Source: Caryophanales bacterium UBA782
Lineage (GTDB): Bacteria; Bacillota_I; Bacilli_A; RFN20; CAG-826
Assembly: GCA_002296455.1 (NCBI GenBank)
Contig: DBJG01000022.1
Span: 882-12,029, forward strand
Length of the DNA: 11,148 nt
Reading direction: 5' to 3'
This document shows positions 1 to 6,607 of this stretch, one piece after another (the first letter of the stretch is position 1; each line of letters opens with the position of its first letter). Position numbers and translations under genes: made by a program. Below the pieces are notes generated by a model. The model was given only the letters and a program-made list of their open reading frames with translations, was not told the origin of the DNA and did no database searches.

Positions 1-21
1 ATCACCTTTTTTGATATTCAT
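1..21 (-). CDS. rplX: 50S ribosomal protein L24, first seven codons only (partial)
   Basis: The minus strand begins an ATG at 21 and reads MNIKKGD before the window ends. This matches the usual L24 start (M-x-I-K-K-G-D, the beginning of its KOW domain). An AAGGAG Shine-Dalgarno (28-33) lies just upstream and overlaps the rplN stop codon. L24 normally follows L14 in the spc operon, so position and sequence agree. L24 is an assembly-initiator protein that binds 23S rRNA domain I. Only the start can be judged; the rest of the gene is outside the window. Confidence 0.85.
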
Positions 22-32
22 GATTGCTCTCC

Positions 33-401
33 TTATAGAACTTCGATCGCGAGGGAAACGATTTTCATATACCCTGCGTCGCGGAGCTCACGAGCGACTG
101 GCCCGAAGACACGGGTTCCAAGTGGGTTGCCATCGTTATCGATGAGAACAACCGCATTGTCGTCGAAGCTGATGGAACTGCCGTCTTTGCGAATGACCGC
201 ACGTTTGACACGAACGATAACGCCTTTAACGACTTGTCCTTTTTTGATTTTGCCGTTTGGGATGGCATCCTTGACTGCGCAAGTGACGACATCACCTAAG
301 CTAGAGACTTTCATTCTCGCGCCGCCGTTTTGACGGAACACGCGAACGCTTCTGGCACCGGAGTTATCGGCAACCACAAGATTCGTTTCATTTTGAACCA
401 T
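33..401 (-). CDS. rplN: 50S ribosomal protein L14
   Basis: L14 binds 23S rRNA on the subunit interface next to L19 and forms an inter-subunit bridge. The product is 122 aa, the normal family length, and starts [17 protein letters not shown], the conserved L14 opening. The segment around residues 60-75 ([20 protein letters not shown]) and the ending [14 protein letters not shown]...IVSLAIEVL are also typical. The ATG at 401 is preceded by GGAGGAG lying inside the last codons of rpsQ, so the two genes are probably translationally coupled. Downstream, 11 nt separate it from rplX. No defects are seen. Confidence 0.98.
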   Translation of the reverse strand: MVQNETNLVVADNSGARSVRVFRQNGGARMKVSSLGDVVTCAVKDAIPNGKIKKGQVVKGVIVRVKRAVIRKDGSSISFDDNAVVLIDNDGNPLGTRVFGPVARELRDAGYMKIVSLAIEVL

Positions 402-404
402 AGG

Positions 405-761
405 TTACTTCTCCTCCTTCTCTTCAGTCGCTTTAGGAGCGATTTCCTCGGCGCTGCCTTCGGCGGCTTCGAGTTTCTCCTCGGCGAGGGTGGCTTCGTC
501 AGCACTGCCGACGGCCTTTTTATCGATACTCACTAAGCGGAAACGCTTGGTTTTGCTAAATGGGCGGCAAGCCATGATGGTGACGGTGTCGCCGACCTTG
601 GCTTCGTTTTTCTCGTCGTGGGCATAGAACTTTTTGCTATACCCGACACGTTTGTTATAAAGAGGATCGTTACGTTTGGTAGAGACCGTGACGCAGATCG
701 TCTTGTCGTTATTATTCGAGGTAACAACGCCTTGGAACGTGCTTCTAGAATTTCTTTCCAT
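405..761 (-). CDS. rpsQ: 30S ribosomal protein S17 with acidic C-terminal tail
   Basis: S17 is a primary 16S rRNA binding protein with an OB fold. Residues 1-85 carry the S17 core: [21 protein letters not shown], the Lys/Arg strands ([23 protein letters not shown]), then [21 protein letters not shown]. Bacterial S17 usually ends near residue 85-90. Here about 30 residues rich in Glu, Ala and Lys follow ([18 protein letters not shown], ending EEKEEK). The start is fixed by AAAGGAGG 7-13 nt before the ATG at 761. The tail's final GAG-AAG-GAG-GAG-AAG codons also form the ribosome binding site of rplN. The tail is probably disordered; its role is unknown. Confidence 0.97.
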   Translation of the reverse strand: MERNSRSTFQGVVTSNNNDKTICVTVSTKRNDPLYNKRVGYSKKFYAHDEKNEAKVGDTVTIMACRPFSKTKRFRLVSIDKKAVGSADEATLAEEKLEAAEGSAEEIAPKATEEKEEK

Positions 762-775
762 GTCTATATCCTCCT

Positions 776-985
776 TTATTTCTTATCACCATCGATTTGG
801 AGCTCACGCTCACGCTTGACGGTTTCGGCTTTCGCGATGTCTTTGCGGACAGCGCGGACTTCTTCTCCGTGCTCTAGTTGGCCAACGGCCTTTTTACGGC
901 GAAGTTCGAACAAATTGGCGCGGAGAGCAGCAATCTTCTCATCAAGCTCTTTCGCATCCATTTTGCGGAATTCTTTGATTTCCAT
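776..985 (-). CDS. rpmC: 50S ribosomal protein L29
   Basis: L29 is a small helical-hairpin protein beside L23 at the mouth of the peptide exit tunnel. The 69-aa product has the family pattern: [20 protein letters not shown], then [19 protein letters not shown], then a second Lys/Arg/Glu helix ([19 protein letters not shown]). Length is normal and no tail is present, unlike several neighbours. An AAAGGAG Shine-Dalgarno overlaps the rplP stop (TAG, 988-990), two bases upstream. The order L16-L29-S17 is the standard one. Confidence 0.97.
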   Translation of the reverse strand: MEIKEFRKMDAKELDEKIAALRANLFELRRKKAVGQLEHGEEVRAVRKDIAKAETVKRERELQIDGDKK

Positions 986-987
986 CG

Positions 988-1563
988 CTATTCTCCTTTC
1001 GTGTCAGCAGCGGCTGGAGCGGCCTCTGCTGGGGCAGCTTCATCGTTTCCAGTATCACTGACAGTAACTTTCTGAGCGGCTTCCTCTTCCTCGAGAGCTT
1101 CGACGGAAGAAGCATGCTCCGCTTCCATCTTGAGAAGATCGCTTTCGGATAAGGCTTTGGTTCTCTTCACAACTTTGCAGTCGATCGGGAGCTTATAAGC
1201 GGCCATACGAAGCGCTTCTTGCATAACGGTCGGGTTAATACCACCAATCTCGAAGAGGATTTTTCCCTTCTTGACGACGGCGACCCATCCTTCTGGCGAT
1301 CCTTTACCAGAACCCATACGGACTTCAGCCGGTTTCTTGGTTTTCGCGAGTTGTGGGAACACGCGAATCCAGATTTTTCCAGCTCTATCGGTGTATCGCG
1401 CTAAGACGATACGGGCACTTTCGATTTGACGATCGGTAAGGTAGCAACCTTCTAGGGCTTGCAAACCGTACTCACCGAAGTCAACATTCGTTCCGCCTTT
1501 GGCATGGCCTTCGTATTTGAGTCCATGAGGGCGGCGATATTTAACGCGCTTTGGTTGAAGCAT
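988..1563 (-). CDS. rplP: 50S ribosomal protein L16 with acidic C-terminal extension
   Basis: L16 sits near the A-site and central protuberance and helps orient tRNA. Residues 1 to about 137 are the normal L16: [22 protein letters not shown], then [26 protein letters not shown], then the [24 protein letters not shown] loop, then [18 protein letters not shown]. The family usually ends there (137-145 aa). This protein continues for about 50 residues of Glu/Ala/Ser-rich sequence ([18 protein letters not shown] ... [14 protein letters not shown]). AAGGAGG precedes the ATG at 1563, and the first 23 nt of the gene overlap the end of rpsC in another frame. The tail lacks predicted structure by eye and has no recognised function. 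Confidence 0.97.
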   Translation of the reverse strand: MLQPKRVKYRRPHGLKYEGHAKGGTNVDFGEYGLQALEGCYLTDRQIESARIVLARYTDRAGKIWIRVFPQLAKTKKPAEVRMGSGKGSPEGWVAVVKKGKILFEIGGINPTVMQEALRMAAYKLPIDCKVVKRTKALSESDLLKMEAEHASSVEALEEEEAAQKVTVSDTGNDEAAPAEAAPAAADTKGE

Positions 1564-2248
1564 TGTTTGCGCCTCCTTCTTTCTTTTCGTCTTTCTCGGC
1601 CTTTTCGGCTTTGTTGGTGCTTCTGCAAATCCAGACTTTCACACCGATGCGTCCGTAGCTTGTTGCGGCGTCAACATGGGCGAAGTCGATATCAGCACGG
1701 AGCGTTTCAAGAGGTACGACGCCCTCTTTGTAACCTTCGCGGCGAGCGATTTCAGCGCCGCCTAAACGACCTTGGCATTGTGTACGGCAGCCAACAGCCC
1801 CTGCTTTGCGCATTCTTTGAAGTGCTTTCTTTTGGGTGCTGCGGAAGCTTTGACGATTCTCAAGCTCGCTTGCGATCCATTTGCCAATAAGCGTGGCGTC
1901 AAGATCAGGATTCTTTACTTCAACAACGTTGAGAGTAAGTGTTCCGGTTTTGACGACTTTCGCAAGTTCTTTGCGGATTGCATTGATGGTCGCACCATCT
2001 TGTCCAAGCACAACACCTGGACGGGCGACGAAGGCAGTCACGATGACATTGTGGCCTTTGTCTGTTTTCACACGGCCGATGTCGATATGGCTAGCCATCG
2101 CTTCTTTGAGCTTTGGTTCGAGGTAGCGACGAATCGCGATATCTTCCCAAAGGAATGGACCGTATTCTTTTTTGGAGGCGAACCAATTGGATTCCCAGCC
2201 GCGGTTGATACCGATACGTAATCCGACGGCGTTAACTTTTTGTCCCAT
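1541..2248 (-). CDS. rpsC: 30S ribosomal protein S3
   Basis: S3 lines the mRNA entry channel of the small subunit. The 235-aa product starts [20 protein letters not shown], as the family does. It has a type II KH domain (about residues 40-110) whose GxxG loop reads GQDG (82-85), then the C-terminal domain with [20 protein letters not shown] and the hallmark [21 protein letters not shown] ... LRADIDFA. The family core ends around GVKVWI (about residue 209). A 26-residue Lys/Glu/Asn tail follows, and the last residues overlap rplP. A GGAAGGAG ribosome binding site supports the ATG at 2248. The usual KH loop in S3 is GKKG or GKGG, so the acidic GQDG loop is noteworthy. Confidence 0.97.
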   Translation of the reverse strand: MGQKVNAVGLRIGINRGWESNWFASKKEYGPFLWEDIAIRRYLEPKLKEAMASHIDIGRVKTDKGHNVIVTAFVARPGVVLGQDGATINAIRKELAKVVKTGTLTLNVVEVKNPDLDATLIGKWIASELENRQSFRSTQKKALQRMRKAGAVGCRTQCQGRLGGAEIARREGYKEGVVPLETLRADIDFAHVDAATSYGRIGVKVWICRSTNKAEKAEKDEKKEGGANNASTKAR

Positions 2249-2262
2249 TGTTTTCTCCTTCC

Positions 2263-2796
2263 TTATTTTTGTTTCACCACAACGCGGATGTTAGACATGC
2301 GTTTGATGATTGGGCTAGCACTGCCTTTGGCTCTTGGGGTGAAGCGTTTCATCTTCACGCCATCGCTAGCTTGGATTTCGGCGACGTAGAGTTTGTCTTC
2401 GTCCATACCGAAGTTATTTGTCGCATTGGCCGCAGCACTCTTGATGGCCTTGAATAGAGGCATCGCAGCGGCTTTATTGAGATGTTTGAGGAGCGCAAGC
2501 GCTTCATCGACATCTTTTCCACGAACGAAGTCAGCGACATAGCGGACTTTACGTGGGGTGACTCTCACGTCACGGGCGAAGCAGACAGCCTCGGTCACTG
2601 GGGCTTTCTTTGGTTCCTCAGCGACTTTCTTGGTCTCTTTCTTTTCTTCGACTTTTTCCGCTTTCACGGCTTTTTTGGCCTTTGGGGCTGCTTTTGGGGC
2701 TGCCTCTTCAACCTTTTCGGTCTTTTTCGTGACTGCTTTCTTAGCGGCTTTTGGAGCAGCTTTCTTCGCAGCTGGTTTCTTTGTTTCTTCTGCCAT
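2263..2796 (-). CDS. rplV: 50S ribosomal protein L22 with long Lys/Ala/Pro/Glu N-terminal tail
   Basis: L22 lines the nascent-peptide tunnel with a long beta-hairpin and shows a globular domain at the exit. The conserved core is residues about 68-177: AVCFARDVRVTPRKVRYVADFVRG, then AAANATNNFGMDEDKLYVAEIQA, then the hairpin RFTPRAKGSASPIIKRMSNIRVVV. The usual GRA of the hairpin is GSA here. Before it lies a tail of about 65 residues built almost only of K, A, P, E, T and V. The tail is real protein: the AAGGAGTAAG Shine-Dalgarno sits before the tail's own ATG (2796), and no such site precedes the core. Residues 41-50 are encoded by DNA identical to part of rplW. Confidence 0.97.
   Translation of the reverse strand: MAEETKKPAAKKAAPKAAKKAVTKKTEKVEEAAPKAAPKAKKAVKAEKVEEKKETKKVAEEPKKAPVTEAVCFARDVRVTPRKVRYVADFVRGKDVDEALALLKHLNKAAAMPLFKAIKSAAANATNNFGMDEDKLYVAEIQASDGVKMKRFTPRAKGSASPIIKRMSNIRVVVKQK
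2645..2676 (-). repeat. 32-bp exact repeat, copy in rplV
   Basis: This stretch matches 4336-4367 in rplW base for base over 32 nt. Both copies lie in the same strand and reading frame and encode KKAVKAEKVE plus two bases of the next codon (L22 residues 41-50). The match ends in different bases on each side. Within L22, a related peptide at residues 19-31 (KKAVTKKTEKVEE) uses different synonymous codons. The rplV-rplW identity therefore looks like recent copying and not only selection on the protein. Confidence 0.95.
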
Positions 2797-2812
2797 TTTG
2801 CTTACTCCTTAA

Positions 2813-3103
2813 TTATTTGCCCTTGGAGGCTTGATCATTGAGGTTATTACCATGATGGCCTGGGAAGGTGCGAGTGGGTGCGAATTCGCCGAGTTTATGT
2901 CCGACCATGTCTTCAGTAACATAGACGGTGATGTGCTCTTTACCATTGTAAACGGCGAATGTTTGCTCAACGAAGGCTGGATAGATCGTCGAGCGGCGAG
3001 ACCAAGTCTTGATGATCTCTTTCTTGCCGGACTTTTGGATGGCTTCTACTTTCTTGAGAAGGTATTCATCCACGAATGGTCCTTTTTTGCTAGAACGTGA
3101 CAT
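2813..3103 (-). CDS. rpsS: 30S ribosomal protein S19
   Basis: S19 is a head protein of the small subunit that pairs with S13 and contacts tRNA and the large subunit. The 96-aa protein is the usual length. It opens [20 protein letters not shown], then [28 protein letters not shown], and ends with the conserved [21 protein letters not shown] and a basic tail. GAAAGGAGATAG lies before the ATG at 3103. Gaps to rplB (18 nt) and rplV (16 nt) are short, consistent with one transcript. No tail or defect is visible. Confidence 0.98.
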   Translation of the reverse strand: MSRSSKKGPFVDEYLLKKVEAIQKSGKKEIIKTWSRRSTIYPAFVEQTFAVYNGKEHITVYVTEDMVGHKLGEFAPTRTFPGHHGNNLNDQASKGK

Positions 3104-3121
3104 TGTGTCTATCTCCTTTCA

Positions 3122-3952
3122 TTAAGCGTTTTTGCGTCTCACAATGAGGCGTGTGCTGGCTTTCTTGACCTTACGGGTCTTAACGCCTTGGCACTTCTTA
3201 CCCCATGGGGTACGTGGGGCATCGCGTCCGACAGGGCACTTACCTTCACCACCACCGTGAGGGTGATCACATGGGTTCATTGCGAAGCCACGGACTGTTG
3301 GGCGAACACCCATATGGCGGGTTTTGCCTGCCTTGCCAACGTTGACAAGGTTGTGGTCTTCGTTGCCGACGACACCAATGGTCGCACGGCAGTTTTTGAG
3401 AAGTTTTCTCACTTCACCAGAAGCGAGACGGACAATGACGTAGTTGCCATCGTTTCCTAAGACTTGGGCAGAGCTCCCTGCGCTGCGGCAGAGCTGTCCG
3501 CCTTTTCCTGGCTGGAGCTCAAGGTTATGAACCAAGGTTCCGTCTGGGATATTTGCGAGCTCAAGGCTGTTTCCGACTTTGATGTCGGTTGCTTTTCCGC
3601 TCACGATTTCATCCCCAACCTTTAATCCGGCTGGAAGGATGATGTAACGCTTTTCACCGTCTTTGTAGCAAACGAGGGCGATGAATGCGGTACGATTTGG
3701 GTCGTATTCAATCGCTTTGACTGTCGCGACGATGTCGTCTTTATTGCGACGGAAGTCAATGATTCTGTAGCGATTTTTGTTGCCTCCGCCAATGTGACGG
3801 CAGGTAATGACTCCTTGATTGTTGCGGCCACCGGAATGTTTCTTGGTGGCGAGTAACGATTTTTCAGGAGTGGCTTTGGTGATGCCTTCATAGCTCAAGG
3901 TCGTCATCGCGCGGCGGCTCTTGGTATAAGGGCGATAAGATTTGATTGCCAT
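3122..3952 (-). CDS. rplB: 50S ribosomal protein L2
   Basis: L2 is among the most conserved ribosomal proteins and is needed for subunit association and peptidyl transfer. The 276-aa product has normal length. It shows the N-terminal [15 protein letters not shown], the OB/SH3 core ([48 protein letters not shown], in two overlapping family blocks), and the C-terminal loop [20 protein letters not shown] at about 225-244. That loop carries the conserved His pair of the HPHGGGEG motif. The ending [17 protein letters not shown] is typical. An AGGAGAAT site precedes the ATG at 3952. It follows the only sizeable gap in the operon (67 nt after rplW). Confidence 0.98.
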   Translation of the reverse strand: MAIKSYRPYTKSRRAMTTLSYEGITKATPEKSLLATKKHSGGRNNQGVITCRHIGGGNKNRYRIIDFRRNKDDIVATVKAIEYDPNRTAFIALVCYKDGEKRYIILPAGLKVGDEIVSGKATDIKVGNSLELANIPDGTLVHNLELQPGKGGQLCRSAGSSAQVLGNDGNYVIVRLASGEVRKLLKNCRATIGVVGNEDHNLVNVGKAGKTRHMGVRPTVRGFAMNPCDHPHGGGEGKCPVGRDAPRTPWGKKCQGVKTRKVKKASTRLIVRRKNA

Positions 3953-3979
3953 TATTATTCTCCTATAGTGGATGCTTTA

Positions 3980-4008
3980 CGCGTAATCCTTATATTTATA
4001 TATACGCG
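3980..4008 (-). other. Inverted repeat in the AT-rich rplW-rplB gap
   Basis: Six-base arms CGCGTA and TACGCG (3980-3985, 4003-4008) flank a 17-nt AT-rich loop that contains a smaller TATA...TATA palindrome. The gap (3953-4019) is the largest in the operon. The stem is short and no U-tract follows, so it is not a clear terminator. It could be an RNA processing or stability hairpin, or a weak internal promoter, but no convincing -35 box is visible. Confidence 0.3.
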
Positions 4009-4019
4009 ATGGTGTTTCC

Positions 4020-4445
4020 TTACTCTTTGAAGAGGTCGATCGCAGCACCCTTCTTGAGAGTGATGACGGCCTTCTTATAGCCAGGGACGGAACCTTGATA
4101 ACGTCCGCCACGGCTCTTTTTCTTACCCAAGACATTGACGATTTTGATTTCTTCGACTGGAGCTTGGTATAAGCGTTGGAAGCTATCCTTGATTTCGATT
4201 TTGTTCGCCTTGTCGCTCACTTTGAGAGTAACTTTGTTCTCATTTTGCATGAGAGCCATGCTCTTTTCAGTGATGACTGGCTCAAGGATGACTTCATAGT
4301 CATGAGCAACGGGAGAAGCGAATACGACTTTCTTCTCTTCGACTTTTTCCGCTTTCACGGCTTTTTTCGCTGGGGCCTTCTTCGTGGCCTTCTTGGCGGC
4401 TGGCTTTTCTTCCGCAACCGCTTCGACAACTTTTTCTTCTGCCAT
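4020..4445 (-). CDS. rplW: 50S ribosomal protein L23 with Lys/Ala/Glu N-terminal tail
   Basis: L23 sits at the exit of the peptide tunnel and is the docking site for trigger factor and signal recognition particle. The core, residues about 45-141, reads VAHDYEVILEPVITEKSMALM, then NKVTLKVSDKANKIEIKDSFQRLY, then the LGKKKSRGGRYQGSVPGYKKAVITLKKG loop region. Bacterial L23 is usually about 95-100 aa; here about 43 extra residues ([20 protein letters not shown]...) precede it. The ATG at 4445 shares one base with the rplD stop (TAATG), and AAGGAGG lies 9-15 nt upstream, so the tailed start is the used one. The tail begins MAEE, as does L22's, and shares a 32-bp DNA block with it. Confidence 0.97.
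   Translation of the reverse strand: MAEEKVVEAVAEEKPAAKKATKKAPAKKAVKAEKVEEKKVVFASPVAHDYEVILEPVITEKSMALMQNENKVTLKVSDKANKIEIKDSFQRLYQAPVEEIKIVNVLGKKKSRGGRYQGSVPGYKKAVITLKKGAAIDLFKE
4336..4367 (-). repeat. 32-bp exact repeat, copy in rplW
   Basis: Second copy of the block at 2645-2676. It is in frame and encodes L23 residues 27-36 (KKAVKAEKVE). It ends in a six-T run on the plus strand, and flanking bases diverge at once on both sides. The two copies lie about 1.7 kb apart in the same operon and orientation. Confidence 0.95.
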
Positions 4446-5077
4446 TACTTGAGTCCTCCTTCGATGTAGGCAATCGCATCTTTCGAAACGATGAGATTGT
4501 CACAGTTGAGAATGTCGCTCACAGAGACATTTCCAAGAGGTCTCAAGACGACTTTTTCAAGATTGCGGGCGCTAAGAACGAGATTCTCGCTATTCGCTTC
4601 CGCGACCACTAGGCTCTTGCCTTTTGCATTGATGGCATTAAGAGCAAGAACGAATTCTTTGCTGGAGACCTTCTCGGTTTCCATCTTGTCAACGATGATG
4701 AGACCGTGATTCACCTTTTGGGAGAGGACTGTCTTCATCGCGAGGGCGTGGGCTTGCTTATTTTGGGAGAGTTTGTAGTTCTGATTTCCATCAGGACCGA
4801 AGACCTTGCCACCGCCGACCCAGATCGGGGAGCGGCTGCTACCCGCACGGGCGCGCCCAGTTCCTTTTTGTCTCCATGGCTTCTTGCCACCGCCGCTGAC
4901 TTCGTGACGTTTTTTCGTCTTTGCAGTGGCTTGACGAGCGTTGGCATTTTGCGTAACGACAGCGTCGTGGACGACTTGTTCGTTGGCGTCAGTGACTCCG
5001 AATACCTCATTAGAGAGGGTGACGGAACCGACTTTCTCGCCAGAGAGATTAACGACAGGATATTCGATGTTTGCCAT
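4445..5077 (-). CDS. rplD: 50S ribosomal protein L4
   Basis: L4 binds 23S rRNA domain I and sends a long loop into the exit tunnel constriction with L22. In many bacteria it also represses its own S10 operon through the mRNA leader. The 210-aa product has the family loop [20 protein letters not shown] followed by [11 protein letters not shown] at about residues 66-95, then [22 protein letters not shown]. The C-terminal part contains [19 protein letters not shown] and NLIVSKDAI. The length is normal and the ATG at 5077 is preceded by AAAGGAG. It overlaps rplW by one base. Confidence 0.98.
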   Translation of the reverse strand: MANIEYPVVNLSGEKVGSVTLSNEVFGVTDANEQVVHDAVVTQNANARQATAKTKKRHEVSGGGKKPWRQKGTGRARAGSSRSPIWVGGGKVFGPDGNQNYKLSQNKQAHALAMKTVLSQKVNHGLIIVDKMETEKVSSKEFVLALNAINAKGKSLVVAEANSENLVLSARNLEKVVLRPLGNVSVSDILNCDNLIVSKDAIAYIEGGLK

Positions 5078-5082
5078 ATTCG

Positions 5083-5781
5083 TTATTCTCCTTTCTTCGT
5101 TTCATCGGCTGATGTGAGGTCAACGAGTGGCTTCACTTCTGGTTTGCCGAATTGGGTGAGAGCGGCGCTGCGGAGCATAACGATGCTCTTTTTGGCGCCT
5201 GGGACACCGCCCTTGACCAAGATGTAATTCTTGGCTGGGTTGCTCTCGACGACGGTCACATTAAGAATCGTCGCACTTTCTGGTCCCCAGTGTCCGGACA
5301 TCTTCTTGCCTGGGATAACACGGTTGTTATCACGACCGTTATTGGCAAGAGAGCCAATGCCACGGTGATAGCCACTACCATGTCCTTTTGGACCAATGTG
5401 ATGGCCATACTTTTTGATGGTGCCGCTGTAGCCATGGCCTTTTGTGGTGCCGATGACATCAATGACATCGCCAGCGGTGAACATGCTGGCATCAAGCGAC
5501 TCGCCAACGTTCTTGGCATAGATTTCGTCGCCTTTGAGCTCATATAGATGCTCTTTTGGGCTCACGCCGGCTTTTTTGAACTCGCCGAGTTCAGCTTTAT
5601 TGCAGCGTTTCTCGACTTTGTCTTCATAGCCGACTTGGATGGCTTCGTAGCCGTCTTTCTCGACCGTTTTCTTCCGAATGACGACATTAGGAAGCACTTC
5701 GATGACGGTGACTGGGTACATGGTCCCGTCGGCCGCGAAGACCTCAGTCATGCCCATTTTTCTTCCGATGATGGCTTTCAT
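5083..5781 (-). CDS. rplC: 50S ribosomal protein L3
   Basis: L3 is an early assembly protein whose central extension reaches the peptidyl transferase centre. The start is placed at 5781, giving MKAIIGRKMGMTEVF, the standard L3 beginning, with AAGGAGG 8-14 nt upstream. An in-frame ATG at 5823 would add 14 residues, but it lies inside rpsJ and has no such support. The 232-aa protein has the conserved GTTKGHGYSGTIKKYGHHIG, GSGYHRGIGSLAN and GKKMSGHWGPESATILN segments at about residues 115-180. It ends with a short charged tail (LTSADETKKGE). The gap to rpsJ is 13 nt and to rplD 5 nt. Confidence 0.97.
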   Translation of the reverse strand: MKAIIGRKMGMTEVFAADGTMYPVTVIEVLPNVVIRKKTVEKDGYEAIQVGYEDKVEKRCNKAELGEFKKAGVSPKEHLYELKGDEIYAKNVGESLDASMFTAGDVIDVIGTTKGHGYSGTIKKYGHHIGPKGHGSGYHRGIGSLANNGRDNNRVIPGKKMSGHWGPESATILNVTVVESNPAKNYILVKGGVPGAKKSIVMLRSAALTQFGKPEVKPLVDLTSADETKKGE

Positions 5782-5794
5782 GAATGGATCCTCC

Positions 5795-6106
5795 TTATAA
5801 CTTGATGTCGATGTCGACTCCACTTGGAAGGTCGAGTTTGCGTAACGCTTCGACGGTTTCCTTTTGTGGTTTCACGATATCGATCAATCTCTTGTGGGTA
5901 CGAATTTCGAATTGTTCGCGGCTATCCTTGTACTTGAAGGTAGCGCGGAGAATCGTGTACACCTGCTTTTCAGTGGGAAGAGGGATTGGACCCTTCACAC
6001 TGGCGCCCGTGGCTTTTGCCACGTTGATGATCTTTTCGACGCTTTGGTCGAGAAGAGCATGGTCATAGGCTTGTAAACGGACGCGAATGACTTTTTCTTT
6101 CGCCAT
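5795..6106 (-). CDS. rpsJ: 30S ribosomal protein S10 (NusE)
   Basis: S10 is a small-subunit head protein and also acts as NusE in transcription antitermination with NusB. The 103-aa product has normal length and opens [22 protein letters not shown]. It continues with [20 protein letters not shown] and [21 protein letters not shown], ending [11 protein letters not shown], all standard. TAGGAGGAAAATTC precedes the ATG at 6106. It is the first gene of the operon, behind a clear promoter and a structured leader. Confidence 0.98.
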   Translation of the reverse strand: MAKEKVIRVRLQAYDHALLDQSVEKIINVAKATGASVKGPIPLPTEKQVYTILRATFKYKDSREQFEIRTHKRLIDIVKPQKETVEALRKLDLPSGVDIDIKL

Positions 6107-6250
6107 GAATTTTCCTCCTATTTTCTTTCTTCAGGCTTCTAGCAACTTGCTCCATGCGAGTTCCCTGACTTCCCCCGTCAGCGGTTGCCACACGATGACA
6201 ACGTACACGGGTGTGTCAGCAACATCGCACTTCCGCGCAAGCGCCAGCGA
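6107..6250 (-). promoter_or_regulatory. Structured 5' leader of the S10 operon (candidate L4 autoregulation element)
   Basis: About 145 nt lie between the likely transcription start and rpsJ. In the RNA, 6223-6219 plus 6215-6211 (GTTGC, bulged TGA, CACAC) can pair with GTGTGGCAAC at 6193-6184, giving a 10-bp stem with a bulge. CTGAC/GTCAG arms (6181-6177, 6169-6165) make a second hairpin with a 7-nt loop. AGCA/TGCT arms at 6151-6141 make a third, followed by a purine-rich run into the Shine-Dalgarno. In Gammaproteobacteria and in bacilli, S10 operon leaders are bound by L4 to repress the operon. That this leader does so is inference; no base-level match to a known leader was established. Confidence 0.55.
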
Positions 6251-6255
6251 TAGAG

Positions 6256-6284
6256 ACTATACTCCCGCGCGTATAACGAGTCAA
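6256..6284 (-). promoter_or_regulatory. Sigma-A type promoter of the S10 operon
   Basis: On the minus strand TTGACT (6284-6279) and TATAGT (6261-6256) are separated by exactly 17 nt, five of six matches to each consensus box. A-rich tracts lie just upstream (6285-6310) and could act as an UP element. The start of transcription is expected near 6248-6251. A strong promoter fits a ribosomal protein operon. Confidence 0.85.
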
Positions 6285-6384
6285 AGCATTTTTCCCGATT
6301 TTTGTTCGATAAATTGCAGTTTTTCGAATTCATAATCAAACGAATGCCGAAAAGAGTTAGTAACTATCGAATGTTATTTAAAAA

Positions 6385-6401
6385 TTGTGCATTGTGCACA
6401 A
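6385..6401. promoter_or_regulatory. Operator-like TTGTGCA tandem repeat with perfect palindrome
   Basis: TTGTGCA occurs twice head-to-tail (6385-6391 and 6392-6398), and the second copy runs into a perfect 10-bp palindrome TTGTGCACAA (6392-6401). Such a site fits a dimeric repressor or activator. It lies about 100 nt upstream of the S10 -35 box and about 220 nt upstream of the kinase, so its target gene is not clear. Confidence 0.4.
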
Positions 6402-6560
6402 AGTTAATGATTTTTAAGCTTCGAAAAACAAGGGGGGGAATAGCGGCTTTTTTAACTCAAAACCAGTTTCTTGAATAGCGCTTCCAATCATTCTGCTCCT
6501 TTCCTATTTTTAATAAAGGCCTCTCTGTTCATTCGGTAGGTGGACGCAAACCGTCAATAG

Positions 6561-6607
6561 AAGGAGAAACAGATAATGAATCGGCGATGACTATTTTCTT
6601 CGTATAA
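6561..6607 (+). promoter_or_regulatory. Two tiny upstream ORFs with Shine-Dalgarno before the sugar kinase
   Basis: AAGGAG (6561-6566) is well placed before ATG 6576, which reads only MNRR and stops at 6588-6590. A second ATG (6587) overlaps that stop (ATGA) and reads MTIFFV to TAA at 6605. The second one is in frame with the kinase ATG 6623. The kinase ATG itself has only a distant AAGG 13 nt upstream. This could be a translational-coupling leader, or chance. Alternatively ATGACT (6587-6592) and CATAAT (6610-6615), 17 nt apart, could be a promoter giving a leaderless kinase mRNA. Confidence 0.35.

Noticed and set aside
618..1061. Long plus-strand frames opposite ribosomal protein genes (also 1459-1890, 1772-2221, 4706-5227)
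   Set aside because: They mirror highly conserved minus-strand genes, have no ribosome binding sites in context, and show no recognisable domain.
5782..5823. A longer L3 start at 5823 adding 14 residues
   Set aside because: The extra stretch lies inside rpsJ and has no family match. The ATG at 5781 gives the standard L3 N-terminus and has AAGGAGG at the right distance.
6131..6248. A minus-strand open frame through the S10 leader that reads like protein (…DTPVYVVIVWQPLTGE…) and ends at TGA 6133-6131
   Set aside because: It has no ATG in frame, is opened by a TAG inside the promoter, and its only GTG codons lack a ribosome binding site. The hairpin structure of the leader explains the sequence better.
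6420..6460. G7 run with nearby A/T tracts as a possible quadruplex or terminator
   Set aside because: There is only one G-run, so no quadruplex can form, and no stem with a following T-tract pairs with it.
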